A DNA stretch of 64,000 nt. It comes from Parascedosporium putredinis. Its lineage: Eukaryota > Ascomycota > Sordariomycetes > Microascales > Microascaceae. The notes below the pieces were generated by a model that saw only the letters and a program-made list of their open reading frames with translations, was not told the origin of the DNA and made no database searches. The DNA is taken from assembly GCA_949357655.1 (NCBI GenBank), contig CASHTG010000015.1, forward strand, positions 1,178,001-1,242,000, written 5' to 3'. Positions 11,590 to 23,246 of this stretch are shown piece by piece (positions within the stretch are counted from its first letter, which is position 1; each line of letters starts with the position of its first letter). Both the position numbers and the translations under genes were made by a program.

Positions 11590-12914
11590 CTACCGCTCGT
11601 CATGGGCGGCCTTCTGGTCCGACTTGCAAATCTGCGCGCTCAAGAGACGAAGCACCGTGTTCATGTTGGTGACATGAGGGGCAACAAGAGTCGCGAGGGG
11701 CGCCACAATACCTCTCTTGGAGATCCGCTCACCAAAGGTGGGGAGATCTGGCATGCCAGCCCCTCGGTGCCCTGGACCGCACGGAATCCAAGCTTGTGGT
11801 AATCATCATTCAGCTTGGGGATGCCGTGGTTCCTGCGCAAAAAGGGAGGCAGGATCTTGCACTGCTCCCAGTCGATGAGGCTAGCCAAACCACAATTCGT
11901 CGGCCTGATGAGGACGTTGCCCATGTGAAGATCGTCATGCTGGACGTAAGCCCACGAACCGTGGAACGGGCCGTTCTCGGGGTCGAGATTCTTTTCGTAC
12001 TTGGCCGCAGTTGCCTTGAATCTGGCCAAGACGGCTGCGCCAAAGGCAAATGAGGCGCACGCCCTGAGCTGGATGGCCATGCGAGTGTTTGCATCAGTCG
12101 CCTGCGCACCGTCGTAAATACCGGCTCTGTGCCTTGTCTGTAGAATGCTTTGGAGGTAGTCCTGACACGACTTGAACGGGCCACGGTTACCGATGGAGAA
12201 GCGGTAGGTATACTTGCCAAGAAACCTGGTGTCCACAATGGGGCCGACGTAGAACAAATTGTCATCCCAGTTGTAGTATAGGCTTCCGATTTTGTCAAAC
12301 TTGGTGGCTTCGAGGTTCCGAGAGAACTTGGCCACGTCCCGGAGCAAAATGTGCCCGGCCGCTTTCGCCTTGTTAAACACGGCGTTATTCTGGTGGTCCC
12401 TGTTGAAGCTGACCTGGAGCGAGATGGCTTTGTCGACCTTGGCGAGAATCATCCACTCTAGTCGAAAGGGGTTCTTGCCGCTCGAGTCGAAGAACAAGCA
12501 GCAGGGGATAGGAACGCCGCTCCGCGCAGCGTACATCATGGTGGCCACCTCCGACTCGGTCTTGTACCAAGGGTCGTAGGGCATAGAGATGCGTAGAATC
12601 GTTGTTTTGTCCTTCCAGTCGGGGCAATTAAGCTCAAACAGGATGTTGAAGGCGCCAGACTGGAAGTGCTTGACCCGAACATCCTTGCTCATGGGCAGGA
12701 GGCCTCGGCCCATGGCATCAAGGATGATGATTTCAGCATCGCCTGCCGTGGGCTGCCGCTTCCAGGTTCTCAAACTGTCAAAGTCACCTTGACCAACGAA
12801 TATATTACCAATGGTAATCCAGTCGATCCAGCGGCTCCGTTCCCTTTCCGCCTGGACCAAGGCCCGGGGTGCGCTGGGCTGGACTTTGATGGGAATTGGG
12901 GTTTCTGATGCCAT
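11590..12914 (-). CDS. Aminoglycoside-phosphotransferase-fold (APH family) protein
   Basis: Protein of the APH/choline-kinase-like superfamily, which is greatly expanded in filamentous fungi; the substrate cannot be told from sequence and most fungal members are uncharacterised. The start is MASETPIPIKVQ. Catalytic loop HDDLHMGN at about residues 326-333 and the metal-binding LIDWEQ at about 346-351 are intact, and the N-lobe has ILRISMPYDPWYKTESEVATM. Near the 3' end a CCCC run (11760-11763, plus strand) appears one base short. Reading on after restoring it gives a longer C-terminus (GMPDLPTFGERISKRGI) stopping at 11590 for 441 residues; unrepaired, the frame stops at 11661 with 417 codons. 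No intron seen. Confidence 0.8.
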
Positions 12915-14631
12915 GATGGGCTTTTTTCTTTTCTTTTCTTGTTTGCTTGAAGGCTAACTGCTGCCCAAAGTCAGTACTCGGCACTACAGGGGACACTTCG
13001 TTTGTTTAGGGCTACCATACCTTTTGAAGCTTTTGGGGATGAGAAGAAGAGGTTGAGGTAAGTGGATGGATGCATATAAAACTAAAACACTAAAGGTGTA
13101 TGCATTCACAGTGGGCTGTGAAGAAAAATGTTCTTAGACCTCATTCCAGCATGAAAGTAGTTGAAGAAAAACAGAGTATCAAGATCTTGATTCAAACTGA
13201 AAAGTTTTCCTTTAAATATACACACTGACAAGGAGGTTTGAAGATATAGAGTGGTCCTTCCTTATCTAGATATATAGAATTAATCTGGTTCCTGCGCCGG
13301 TGAATCTGGCTTTGAACCTCAGGGAAGAGGCTGAAGGCTAGGTGAGGCTATGGTAGGCTGGTCGGATGCATCATGGGCGACTTGCCTTGACTTGAGATCT
13401 GGATAGGCTCTTTTACCATTCTCCCACTGCTCTGCTCATGCAAATTGCATTCAACTTTGGCATGAACAGCAGGTACAGATGGAAGAAACCCCGATACTCG
13501 GTAATAAAAGACAAGCTCAGAAGGTAGTCTCGAGGCCGATCGAACTGGTCCAGTTGGCTAATGATCTTGCTGGCTGGAGAAAGCCGACTGAGACTGATAT
13601 CGCGAGTATATCCCGTGTCCTAAAACATGGCCTCTTGTTGTTGTTGACGTCCACATCATCATTCAATAACACGGGTGGATTCCGAAGCAATCTAGGCCCA
13701 TCAGAGAACCCACGCTTGCGTCTATTTATGTCTGGGCAGATCGGCAAACATCCGTGGCTGTATGGTGGAGAACCAGCCGTCGATAATACATACAGATGTT
13801 GAGCATTTAGACTCTGAAGTCTTCCGGCCCCTGTAAGACTTTGGGCGAACACTGGCAGTCCCTTGCCCACGGCGTCGAAAGAACGTGGCACTGTTGTAAC
13901 TGGAGGATACGGAAGTCATGATGTTACTGCCGGGCGCGATTCGGGCCTCTCAAGTGTTGCCTCCTAGGTAATATACAGAATACGGAACAGAAAGACTTCA
14001 ACAAGTTCTTATCTATCTCTCTTACACGTACTCCTGAGTCTCCTTCTACTCCCTAGGCTAGCCAGGGTATTAGATGAAAACAAAACGAAAAACATGAACA
14101 CTTAAGAAATAGCGCTATTTCGCGTCGCCTGGAGGCAGTGTGGTACCAGGGACACAATGGAAGGCTGCGCGATCCCCGACAAAGGAGGATCGCGGTCCAG
14201 CCCACCGTCATGATCGAAAAATTGGTCCTAAACAGGAAGCGACCGGGGGATTTGGGGACCCCGGCCTCCGCGCGGTTAGGCGTCGGAAGAACAGATACTA
14301 CACACTGATCAGAGCCACTATGGCCAAGAAAAGCTGGAGAAGAAAAGAAGGAAGAAGAGGAGGGAAGAAATGGGGAAGACACTCGTGAATTTATACTCGG
14401 GCGGCCCTGCGATTCCTTGTCTAGGCAGAAGTCGTGCCTAGGCAGAGCCGGTGGCTGCCTAGATGTGTAGATGTTGATTAGGAAGATGGATGATATCAGA
14501 ACAAGCCCGCCCGAATCCATGAGCTGGTGCCTAAACGATGGCGCCGCTCCAGGCATAGAAGACAGGATATTGTTTAAATCTGGTGATAGCCCAAAGTGCC
14601 TATGTGGAGTCCGGCCCCGCTCTATGACTTC
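12915..14631. other. Long intergenic region without supported gene
   Basis: About 1.7 kb. None of the open frames on either strand shows a domain or codon pattern I trust. The sequence TGCCTAG or its complement recurs around 14430-14465 and 14630-14640. Confidence 0.4.
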
Positions 14632-15208
14632 CTAGGCATCCTTGACCACATCTTTGCCCTCCATCAGCGCGACCATCTTCTCGTGGATGCCCTTCCAGTT
14701 GCCTTCACACTGCCCTTTAATGACGCCTACCAAGAGCCGCGAGCACGAGATATTGACCTCCTCTACCAGCTCCAAGGCACCAGGGCTTCCTTCCACTTCT
14801 CTCACCTCCCACACAGTTTCCATCATGACGCTCAATGGGCTTCTTAGCCTCACAAACATGCCCTTCTCCAAATCCGTAAACTCATAGGTGCTCACCACGT
14901 CTGAGTCCCAGAGACCAGCCGGAAGAGCGTGGACGCGATCCGTCACTTCGTAGACGGCGGGGGCCGGCGCCCAGCGGGCGGGGAGCAGGCGGTGGTGGCG
15001 GGAACAGGATCCGACGTTTGGTCCGCAAGAGGTTTAAAAGATATCATGTGCGGGTCACATTTTATGAAGCCTTCGTGATTCTGCACGCTGGCGATGGCCT
15101 GCTCGAGGGTGACGCCCGCGGGGATGGGGGTAGCATGCCGGAGGGCCGCAGTGGTATTGAGGAGGGCTTTTGAGCGGGGAAGGGGGTGGCGAGGTTAGTG
15201 AGGAGCAT
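14632..15208 (-). CDS. DUF7053-like fungal protein
   Basis: Resembles the fungal DUF7053 family, of unknown function and thought to have a START/polyketide-cyclase-like fold; this assignment is from memory of the family pattern. Visible conserved elements are ALRHATPIPAGVTLEQAI, NHEGFIKCDPHMISFKPL, VTDRVHALPAGLWDSDVVSTYEF and CSRLLVGVIKGQCEGNW. Two apparent one-base losses break the frame: GGG at 15000-15002, and one in 15164-15171. With both restored, a start at 15208 (MLLTNLATPFPAQK) gives 192 residues. That start is uncertain: a further 5' exon beginning MPPVRSKHKTK at 15264 is possible. Confidence 0.7.
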
Positions 15209-16161
15209 GATAATCTAGGCAGCCAATTCACCTTGGTTTTGTGCTTGCTGCGGACTGGAGGCATGGAAACTTACAAGTCATCGTGCGGAATTAATAAAGT
15301 AGCGAAACTGTGACAGCAATGGAGAGTATGCGCTGCCTTGCGTTTGACGGGACCTGCCTGTCTCTACTAAAAGAACTGGGGAGATTGGTGGGTAGGTTGG
15401 ACGTAATGTAGGAAATGGAAATAGACCTCGAGAGTGGTGAATTAGTTGAATTGGTATTAGTGTCCTCGGGCTGCAGCAGAGTTCAACGTTCTTTATCAAT
15501 CCAGACCAAGTATGTCATAGACGCAGGATCTTTGGGGGATCTAACAGCCTATAAGTGCAAGTATGGTGATGCTTAATCTTGAAGTGACCTCGAGAAGTTT
15601 TGGTGGTTGGCGGACTGGATCAATTGGCGAAGTGCTGGAGTGCTCCTTGATTCCGCACTGACACTTCAACTGTCTCATCGCCCTTCTTTCAACCCTGGTC
15701 CACCGGCTTCTGGAAGCTCTTTGTTCTCCATATTTACGCTTGACTATATGTCGAAAAAGGAGGACGTAATATCTGGCACACTATCATTAGCAATCGTAAT
15801 CTCTTAGGCTTGCGCTCGACCCAAACTCGTTGAAAAGGACGACCGTGGTCAATCCCTCTATTGAGGTATCTTGTCATGGAAAACAAAGATCCAACTCAGA
15901 CTAATAAACGGCGCTAACAACCCGTCAACCGCAAATGCATTGAATTCCCCATCATTGCCCTCTTAAGCATTGCGGAATCCTAGGTCCCGGAAAACTCTCA
16001 TTCCGGCTTAGGCGATCGGTGAATATGCACATGGTCTAAGTTAGAGACGTTGAAGACCCGGTCGACGGTTGCCCTCAGATTCGACAGACTATCTTTGATT
16101 GCGGCTCTTACTATATCAAGAGCGAGGCAATGGCGACACTTCTTTTGGACCCTATGCGAAC
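15209..16161. other. Intergenic region without supported gene
   Basis: About 950 bases; nothing recognisable except one copy of a recurrent motif, CTGGATCAATTGG, at 15615-15627. Confidence 0.35.
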
Positions 16162-16302
16162 TCAGGGGCTAGAAGTTTTGGCTAAGCAGGCGGTGGTAGG
16201 CTCTGCGCTTTGCTCATGCTTGACTTGAGATTTGCACTTGGCCAGTTGTTTACCCCATTCTGTATGTTGGCATTCATAGAGAACGCGCCGGTAGTAGCAC
16301 AT
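16162..16302 (-). CDS. Small Cys-rich hypothetical protein (possible fragment)
   Basis: Short frame from an ATG at 16302 reading MCYYRRVLYECQHTEWGKQL and stopping at 16162 (46 codons). The C-Y-x-R-x3-Y-x-C-x-H pattern recalls short fungal proteins that begin in this way, but I cannot name a family with certainty. The frame stays open upstream to an ATG at 16410. It may be the first exon or remnant of a longer gene. Low confidence. Confidence 0.3.
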   Translation of the reverse strand: MCYYRRVLYECQHTEWGKQLAKCKSQVKHEQSAEPTTACLAKTSSP

Positions 16303-16664
16303 GTGTCGATGTGGTTTTTGATCGGTGCTATTAATTCGTTTATAGAGTGCCCTGCAATCTTTGACAACCCCAAAATACCAGGATCCTCTTGAACAAGCCG
16401 AGTCGTCCAATTCTACGCTGTCTTGTAAGTAGCGATGATGATAGCGATGTGATCAACCTGTAGAATCTCTACTATCTTACATCTGCGGGCGAGTCATATA
16501 TAGTCATCATTTTTGCCCATAAAAGAATCTCTCTAAAGACATGGCACCATAGTAGCTACCGCTGGTTTGCTAGGGATGACAAGGCAGAATATTATAAAGA
16601 ATGCCCCTGTCCTTTTCATCGAGGAACAAAGAGGCACAGGCACAGGCACGGTGAGATGGACCCA

Positions 16665-17515
16665 TCACGTTTGGGCATCTTCCCCAGGGCTCAAACATGA
16701 AAGAGTACCGTTTTCCAAGACCTCTTCAAAGTCTCGAGCCCATACCAACTGACAGGGGCCCTTGGCCTTGCTGGCTTCTTTCACGTGTGGCACGTGGAAT
16801 CCGATGCGGCATAACGTGCGGCGCAAGGAAGAGTCCTCAGCAGAGCATATGACGACTCCAAAACGTGATGCTAGACACTCAAGGTCGGTGGAGGAATCCC
16901 CAAAATATACGAAGGGGGTGTCCTTGAGACCGGGGATGTCACCGAGGGCACGGAACTTATCAGCCGAAGTGGCCAGAATATTGGCACCGCCGGGACCCGA
17001 GATCTTACCCCGGCAACGATTTGGTTGGAGAAGATGTGCATTTCAGCCCCGAGATGCTGGAGGGCTCCTTCGATGAAGTCACGGGACCAGTTCACCGACA
17101 CAACGTAGACGGGCCACGCGCGATCGGCGGCCAGAGCCAACAGTTTAGCAATGCCCGGTCGAAGGATGACGCGGCGCTCACGGATAGCAGCAACGCCGTC
17201 GGCATGGAAGTCGAACGGCGAGATCCCATCAAAGATTCCCGACTCTTCCACACGCGTGACTGACACTAAATCAAGGTCTTCTAGTCCGTTTAAAAACTGT
17301 ACTTCTGCGTCGAAACTGACGCGTTCCTCCTCTGGTACGGGATAGTTGGAGACGTAGTCACTATAGTCGTTGCTGTATTCTCTGAGAATATGTTTCCAGG
17401 CATCGGAGAAGTCATCGCCCCGGTGTCTCTTATGAAACGAGATGGCGTGCTCACCAAGTATGCCAATAGTGTCACTGGTCGTAATGGTGCCGTCGAAATC
17501 CAACACGATGGCCAT
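16665..17515 (-). CDS. HAD-superfamily phosphatase (phosphoserine-phosphatase-like)
   Basis: Haloacid-dehalogenase-type hydrolase, subfamily IB-like, substrate unknown. Motif I is LDFDGTITTSDT at residues 5-16 (nucleophile and acid Asp of DxD), motif II lies in VYVVSVNWSRDFIEGAL, and motif IV in VYFGDSSTDLECL. A CCCC run at 17008-17011 (plus strand) has apparently lost one base. Restoring it joins the N-terminal part to the motif IV segment and gives 283 residues ending CLSPGEDAQT at 16665; unrepaired, the frame ends at 16871 without motif IV. No intron seen. Confidence 0.86.
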
Positions 17516-19141
17516 GCTGCTGCTGTTTGTGAGGGTGTGAGTGTCGCTGGACTGGACCTCCCCAGATCTACCGAGTTAATAAATTGGGAGGTTCTGGGGC
17601 AATCGAGAACAACAGTGGGGATGGTGGGGGTAGCATGAACTTTCTACGGTGTAGTGGGTGTTTCTCGGCGATGCCAACTTGAAGGATGGGACGCCTCTGA
17701 GAGGGAAGAATGGTTGAATGGCTGGTCAACTGGTGTACAGGCAAATGCTGGGGTTGCTGCTCCAAGACTAGGTTAGTTGCGCAAACCAATCAGGGCAATT
17801 GATGAACATGCGCAGGAAGCGGCGACCCCACACTGTCATGCAATTGATCCATTGGATGCTTGTAATTTGGCCGGTCAGAGATTTCCCCAGTGGGTCAGCC
17901 AACGTTGGCCGAGTTTGTGGCTGGAAACGGTGCAGGCGTGACGCAGGTGCCGTGCACCGGTCTTTCCTGCCATGCAACCAACAGAATTGATCCATCGAAG
18001 GGTTCTCGGCTGAAATTCGGCAACTTCCGTTCAGGGGTCGACGGCACTTGCTTCAGCTTTGTTTCTCGATTCCAGGAGTCGGTCGAAGGTGTTTCGAGCA
18101 GATCTCCACGCAGAACCAACTCAGGAATACTGGTTCTGAGAATCATCGACGGTTGGGTATATCCATAATAGTATGGACTCGGCGCCACTTCTCTAGTCCT
18201 TCAACGCGCCCTCCCGCCCACTTCTTCCTGGGCTCCCTTTTAGCCTTGAGCCTCACCTTCATCAGGTCTGGTTCCTGCATCTCTACTGGCATTCTCAGGG
18301 CGGCCACTCAGATCCGCTTCCTCAAAACCATCTCCCTAAGTTTTTCTCTCGAAAAGAATTCTTGAGGGATCGTTTTCTTGAAGAAATAAATGGTTTGTTC
18401 TCCTTTCAGTATATGTTTACTTAGCCCTGTTCCAGTTCTGGTTTGAAAGACATATCTCGGGGCAAGCGCCTCAGGTCTAGTCTCGAGGGCTCAACTGGCT
18501 TTGCCTGCAATGTTCCCAGGTGATGTCCACTTATAGGACTTGATATTTATCTTCCCGAGAGCTTCACATCTCACTTCACGGTAGCGTCTCATCCGAGCTG
18601 TCGTGGCTTTTGGCCCCTCTGAATAGGCAAGGCCGAGCAGGTGAATACCTGAGGAAGCACGCACACTTCTTGAAGCCCTGTTCTTGAAGCCCTCGATAGG
18701 AAGCCAAATTTGAAGCATGGCATCACAGACAACGCTTTTTCGCCCTGGTAAAGGGCCCTGGCCGCACAGAACCGAATACTATCACCACTCTTGCTCATCG
18801 CCAAGTGGTTTTGCAATTCGTGGGGTGTGGCCGGCCCCTGCTACGCCACTGGGAAGTGGGTGCTTGAGGTCACCTGGAATGCTCCTGCCTTTTGTTCCTT
18901 TGACGAAGGCCTCATGGAAGAGCATTTTGCTGCGGTCGTCGCCATTCCGGCCTGGATGAGATGGCTTGCTCCACTCCTCTGGCCTGTGTTTACACTTTAT
19001 TCATCCTCCCTTTATTTCCAAGGTGTGTCTCTACACATCAAAAGCCCCTCGGGAGATTTTACAACCAGCCCTCCTATCCATCTGCCTTCAAGCTCTACTA
19101 GCCCTTGCCTCTCTCAGAGTTTCACCACTATACAACTATCC
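17516..19141. other. Long intergenic region without supported gene
   Basis: About 1.6 kb upstream of both flanking genes. It contains two copies of the recurrent element TTGATCCA (17843-17856 as TTGATCCATTGGAT, and 17987-17997). A frame open from 18791 into the next gene has no recognisable content before 19142. Confidence 0.35.
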
Positions 19142-20217
19142 ATGGCAAATATGTCAACGAGCATGAAAAGGGAATCGTGGCCATTTCGTCAAAGCGATGG
19201 AATCCCGGGGTCTACCGAATCTCATTTTCCCCGAGTATTTGATGGCTCCAACCCTCGGCTGCTGTTGAAGCTCATGAATATAGGCTTCGTCACGGTTTCA
19301 TCGGGGCCATCCCATCCCAGGGGTATGCAGCGCTGCACGACTGTCGGGTTCGCGAACGATGGGAGACCTGGACCGCTATCCGTGATTTCGATCATTACTG
19401 CGATCGATACCCCCTTGAGGCAGTTCCACCAAGGCATGTTCTAGAGTGGCGGATCGAGTGGTCCTTTTTCCGCGAACTATCGTCACGCCTCATTGGCACT
19501 TCTTACGTTCACACACCGCTGTCACTCTTAAAAGCGCTCTCCATAACCCCTCTTCGTGCTGACACTTCGTCCCTTGTAGCTTATCTGGCCCCGGCGAGCA
19601 TTGTGGCGTTGACCCTCCTAGCGACGAGGAAGAATCGATCTTTGAAAACAACAGCAGTAGTCGCCGTGAAGATTTAGGGAGCGATCATTCGTTCCTTACT
19701 ACCTATCTTGCAAGGTCTACCAGCGGTCTGGGCAAAGGTAACTATGCCTTGCGCCGCGAAATATCGTGACCCGGCAGCTAACCCATCTTTTAACAGTGCT
19801 TGACTACTTGTGTGGTATCTTTCTCGGAGCTCAAGTCCGGCCGAGACCCTTCCCAAACCTTACGCAGCATTCACCACCATTGATAGTGCCGACAGAATTT
19901 TCGAGTGGCCATCCACCACTCGCGGCAGTGCCATCTTGCCCAGTCTAAGTCAAGGGATCGCCAGCGCACCCCGCCCGGACCAGTTTCGCCAGCTTCAAAC
20001 TGACACCTCATCCTCCTGGAGCAGGCCGTGCCCTACATCGTGCAAACAAGGTCCCACCGGAGAGACCCCGTCCTTGATTTCCGAGTATTCCTCGATTGAG
20101 GGCCGTGACTCTCTATCCCTCTTAGGCGAGGGAGGTTCCGGGACAGGGGCCAGGCCTATTACGAGCCGCCCAAGTGTAGTTAGCGGGTTCTCTGACTCGT
20201 CATCGCGCACACCTTAA
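19142..20217 (+). CDS. Hypothetical protein, unrecognised
   Basis: I do not recognise this gene. The proposed start is ATG 19142 (MANMSTSMKRES). The part most clearly coding is EAHEYRLRHGFIGAIPSQG, RVRERWETWTAIRDFDHYC and LEWRIEWSFFRELSSRLIG, followed by an acidic/Ser-rich stretch (DPPSDEEESIFENNSSS). One intron, 19738-19796 (59 nt, GCTAAC branch). The last exon is Ser/Thr/Pro-rich and ends SGFSDSSSRTP at 20217, only 188 bases before the next gene. Three one-base losses are needed for a continuous frame (CCC 19252-19254, CCCC 19589-19592, one after 19799), giving about 339 residues. Gene structure is approximate. Confidence 0.55.
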
Positions 20218-20405
20218 CATCGGCAAAAGCAACCTGGCTCACCACTCTTCAACCCATAGTGGAGCCAAGAATTCGAGGGCTTGATAGATTCGCCACCTGC
20301 CCTCCCCACTCCTCTCTCCCATCTTCTTTCTCCTATCTTCTTTCTCCCAGTACCTCCGCCCCATCTCACATTCGTCCGCCTTGATCCGAACCCTAGATAA
20401 TCACA

Positions 20406-22862
20406 ATGGCGACCCTTCAAGTTAGGGGCCCGACTTCTCGGTCACGAGACAAAAGGCAATCGAGGATGCCAAGATGATGCAGTCCACGGTCAACGAGCAA
20501 TGCGCTTCTGCGGGCCAGGAAGTCCCTCCTTATATCCTCTCGGAACTGATTGGTAAGGGAAGCTTCGGAAGGGTCTACAAGGCCACCGCGACAGAAAACA
20601 GCCAGTTAGTAGCTGTCAAAATTATTGATATCGAGGAGAGCGACACAATCAACCCCAAACTCGCCGACACCTACGGCGAGTTTCTCAAAGAAGTCAATGC
20701 TCTGAAGTTGCTTAGCAACAGCGGAGCTAGAAATATAAACCACGTTCTAGATGCCTTGCCGGTTGGCCAATCCATGTGGATGATTACGGAATACTGTGCT
20801 GGTGGAAGTGTAGCAACTCTGATGAAACCGACGGCGCCTGGGGGTCTTCAAGAGCGGTGGGTCATCCCTATCTTGCGCGAAGTTGCGGAGGCAATCTTCT
20901 GGGTACATAAGCAGGGAATCATACACCGTGATATCAAGTGCGCCAATATTCTCGTCCACGAAGCGGGCGGCGTTCAACTCTGTGACTTCGGTGTCGCTGG
21001 CGTCATTGAGACCAAGTTTGACAAACGATCAACCTTTATCGGAACACTGCACTGGATGGCCCCCGAACTCTTTGCCTTCGAGCAAACGGCCGCATACGGA
21101 ACCGAGGTCGATATTTGGGCTTTTGGCTCCATGGTCTACGAAATCGCATCCGGCCTACCGCCCAACACCCAGCTGATGGATATGGTCCGCCTAGGGAACT
21201 ATCTGAAGCAGCATTCTCCGAGGCTCGAAGGTGACCAATACAGTGACGCGCTCAAGGACCTTGTCGCATACTGCTTAGAGGAGTCGCCCAGAAACAGGCC
21301 GACTATCGAACAGGTCCAGCGCCATCCATACATATTCAACTCCTCGTCAGCGTACCCCACCGCATCCCTCGCCATGCTTGTGCGCGCCTACAAGCTCTGG
21401 GAGGCACAGGGAGGAAGCCGCAAGTCACTATTCGCCCCGGCGGGGCGCAGAACCTACCTCAGGACCTCTTATCGACTGCGCTCTCTAGCGACGAGTGGAA
21501 CTTTAGTACCACGGCCGCTTTTGACCAGCAGGTCTTTAGAGACGGCGATCCTCAGACAGTTTACGATGCATACGGCACACAAGTCGATTTTGGCGGTGAT
21601 TTGACCGAAACGGAACAGACGTCGAGGCCGCAAAAGGGCCGCGGCCGGAGGAAGCCCCGAATTTCCCCGTGCTCAAGGCACCGCTCGAAAAGGTCTTTGA
21701 TCCCAACACCCTTACTGGGTACGAAGAAAACTCGAAAAATTACTACGGCGTAGGGCCGCCACCTCCGCCAACCTCTGACCTGCCTCTTCGGGACGTAGGC
21801 CAAGGCTCTGATGTTCGCGAGTCGCTCATTGACTTGGATGCGTCCCTCCATGGGGGCGAGCTCTCCCATTTTGTTGACATGGAGACCATCCGAGCCTCTG
21901 GCGCCCCTCGTGCATCGCTCGACTACGGATACAGCATGCCCGAGGCCCAGGACCTAGCAAAGCCCCCGCTTAGCGACCCTGAGCAGTTCAACATGAACCG
22001 GAGAACCCAAGACTGGAAATTCCCCACCATGGCCCCACCCGCCTCGGCCAATCCGGAAATGTCTCGCTTCCCTTTCAACACGGACCATTCGGCGCCGAGC
22101 TCCGCTGGCCAGATGGGGTCGCAGCACTATACCGCAGACTCCTCTCCATGGCCCCGAGTTATCACAATGAGCAGCTTTCGGTTCCCCGAGCCGTCTCCCA
22201 GGCGGCAAACAGAGCCTCTGCTAGTAGCCTAATCGATCTTGACATGAGCTTTGCCGATCCCGTGAGCGATATGACGAGGCCGTCCACCGCTCATTCCGAC
22301 GTCGGCTCCGTGGCGGGGTCGGAGATTGGGGAGGCAATAACCCCTTTGAGCTCGAGCGCCATGCCAGTCTCTATGTTCCCTTCTCGAACCGCGAACCGTC
22401 AATATACGTGTCTGATGACTCCACTTTCGTCAACGGCTTGGCTGACCTCGCCGCCGCTAATGCCTCCCTGACTCAGAGGCAAAGCCGTCGAGGCTACCAC
22501 TCGGGCAGCCACTCCTTCAGCAGCAGCAACGAGTACTCGGATCCCGAGTACCTAACTCCCCACCACATGCACCAGCAGTCCTTACAACCCCAGTATCAAA
22601 TGCAGGCACAGCCCCTCTCCATGCCCCCTCCTCGTCCTCCCACTCATCCCGCTCATCCCAGTCTTCTCAGCGTCTCCTGCCCGCGGCCCCACCTGCCCCC
22701 TCAGGTAGGGTCATGCTCGGAGAGGCCGGTCTCGAGGAGGTCAAGGATGAGTTTAGACGCCTCATGATGAGCTTTGGAGAGCACCTCAACATTGCCAATG
22801 ATAATCTGGCCGAGCTGCCTGTGAGGAGAGGAAACAGGGCCGAGGTTGTCCTGAGAGATTGA
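20406..22862 (+). CDS. STE20-type germinal-centre kinase (GCK)
   Basis: Ser/Thr protein kinase of the germinal-centre group; in ascomycetes such kinases (Sid1/SepL, MST-1 and POD-6/Kic1 types) act in septation and polarity signalling. Which one this is I cannot fix. The start is ATG 20406 (MATLQV); a GGGG run at 20425-20428 is one base short just after it. The kinase domain covers about residues 43-300: GKGSFGRV, VAVKIIDIEE, HRDIKCANIL, DFGVAG, GTLHWMAPEL. A long disordered tail follows, ending in a conserved-looking block (VMLGEAGLEEVKDEF, MMSFGEHLNIANDNL). Further single losses: 21435-21438, 21655-21658, 22146-22147, 22328-22331 and 22624-22628. With six bases restored the frame is 820 residues without introns. 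Confidence 0.87.
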
Positions 22863-23246
22863 ACCGTCACTGAGGGTTTTCACTGAAATGCATCGGCAAA
22901 GAGCCTACTTAGCAGGAGTCTTGTGTTGTTCCTTTTTTTTTTCTTTAGGGCGTGTGTACGGCATCATCATTCAAGGTCATTATTGCAAGTAAAGGGACAT
23001 GATGACATTTAGTTCTGTTGGGCATTGTAATATACCTCTGCGCTTTGTTTTGTGGCATTTCATCTTTTCTTCCCATTTTTCCTCATTCGTGCGCGACGAA
23101 AGACATGAGTGCACCATGTTAGCAGGAGAATAAACCACCTCCTTGCCATGTGATTCTTCTTGCTACCATTACCCTGTACTCTTGAGCTTTTGCGAGAGCA
23201 CTACTCTCAGCAAAATTGGTGAAAACTATTCGTACATTGCCCTCCC

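Noticed and set aside
18791..19141. Upstream open extension of the 19142 gene
   Set aside because: The frame is open but the sequence before MANMSTSMKRES is not convincing; kept only as a possible 5' leader.
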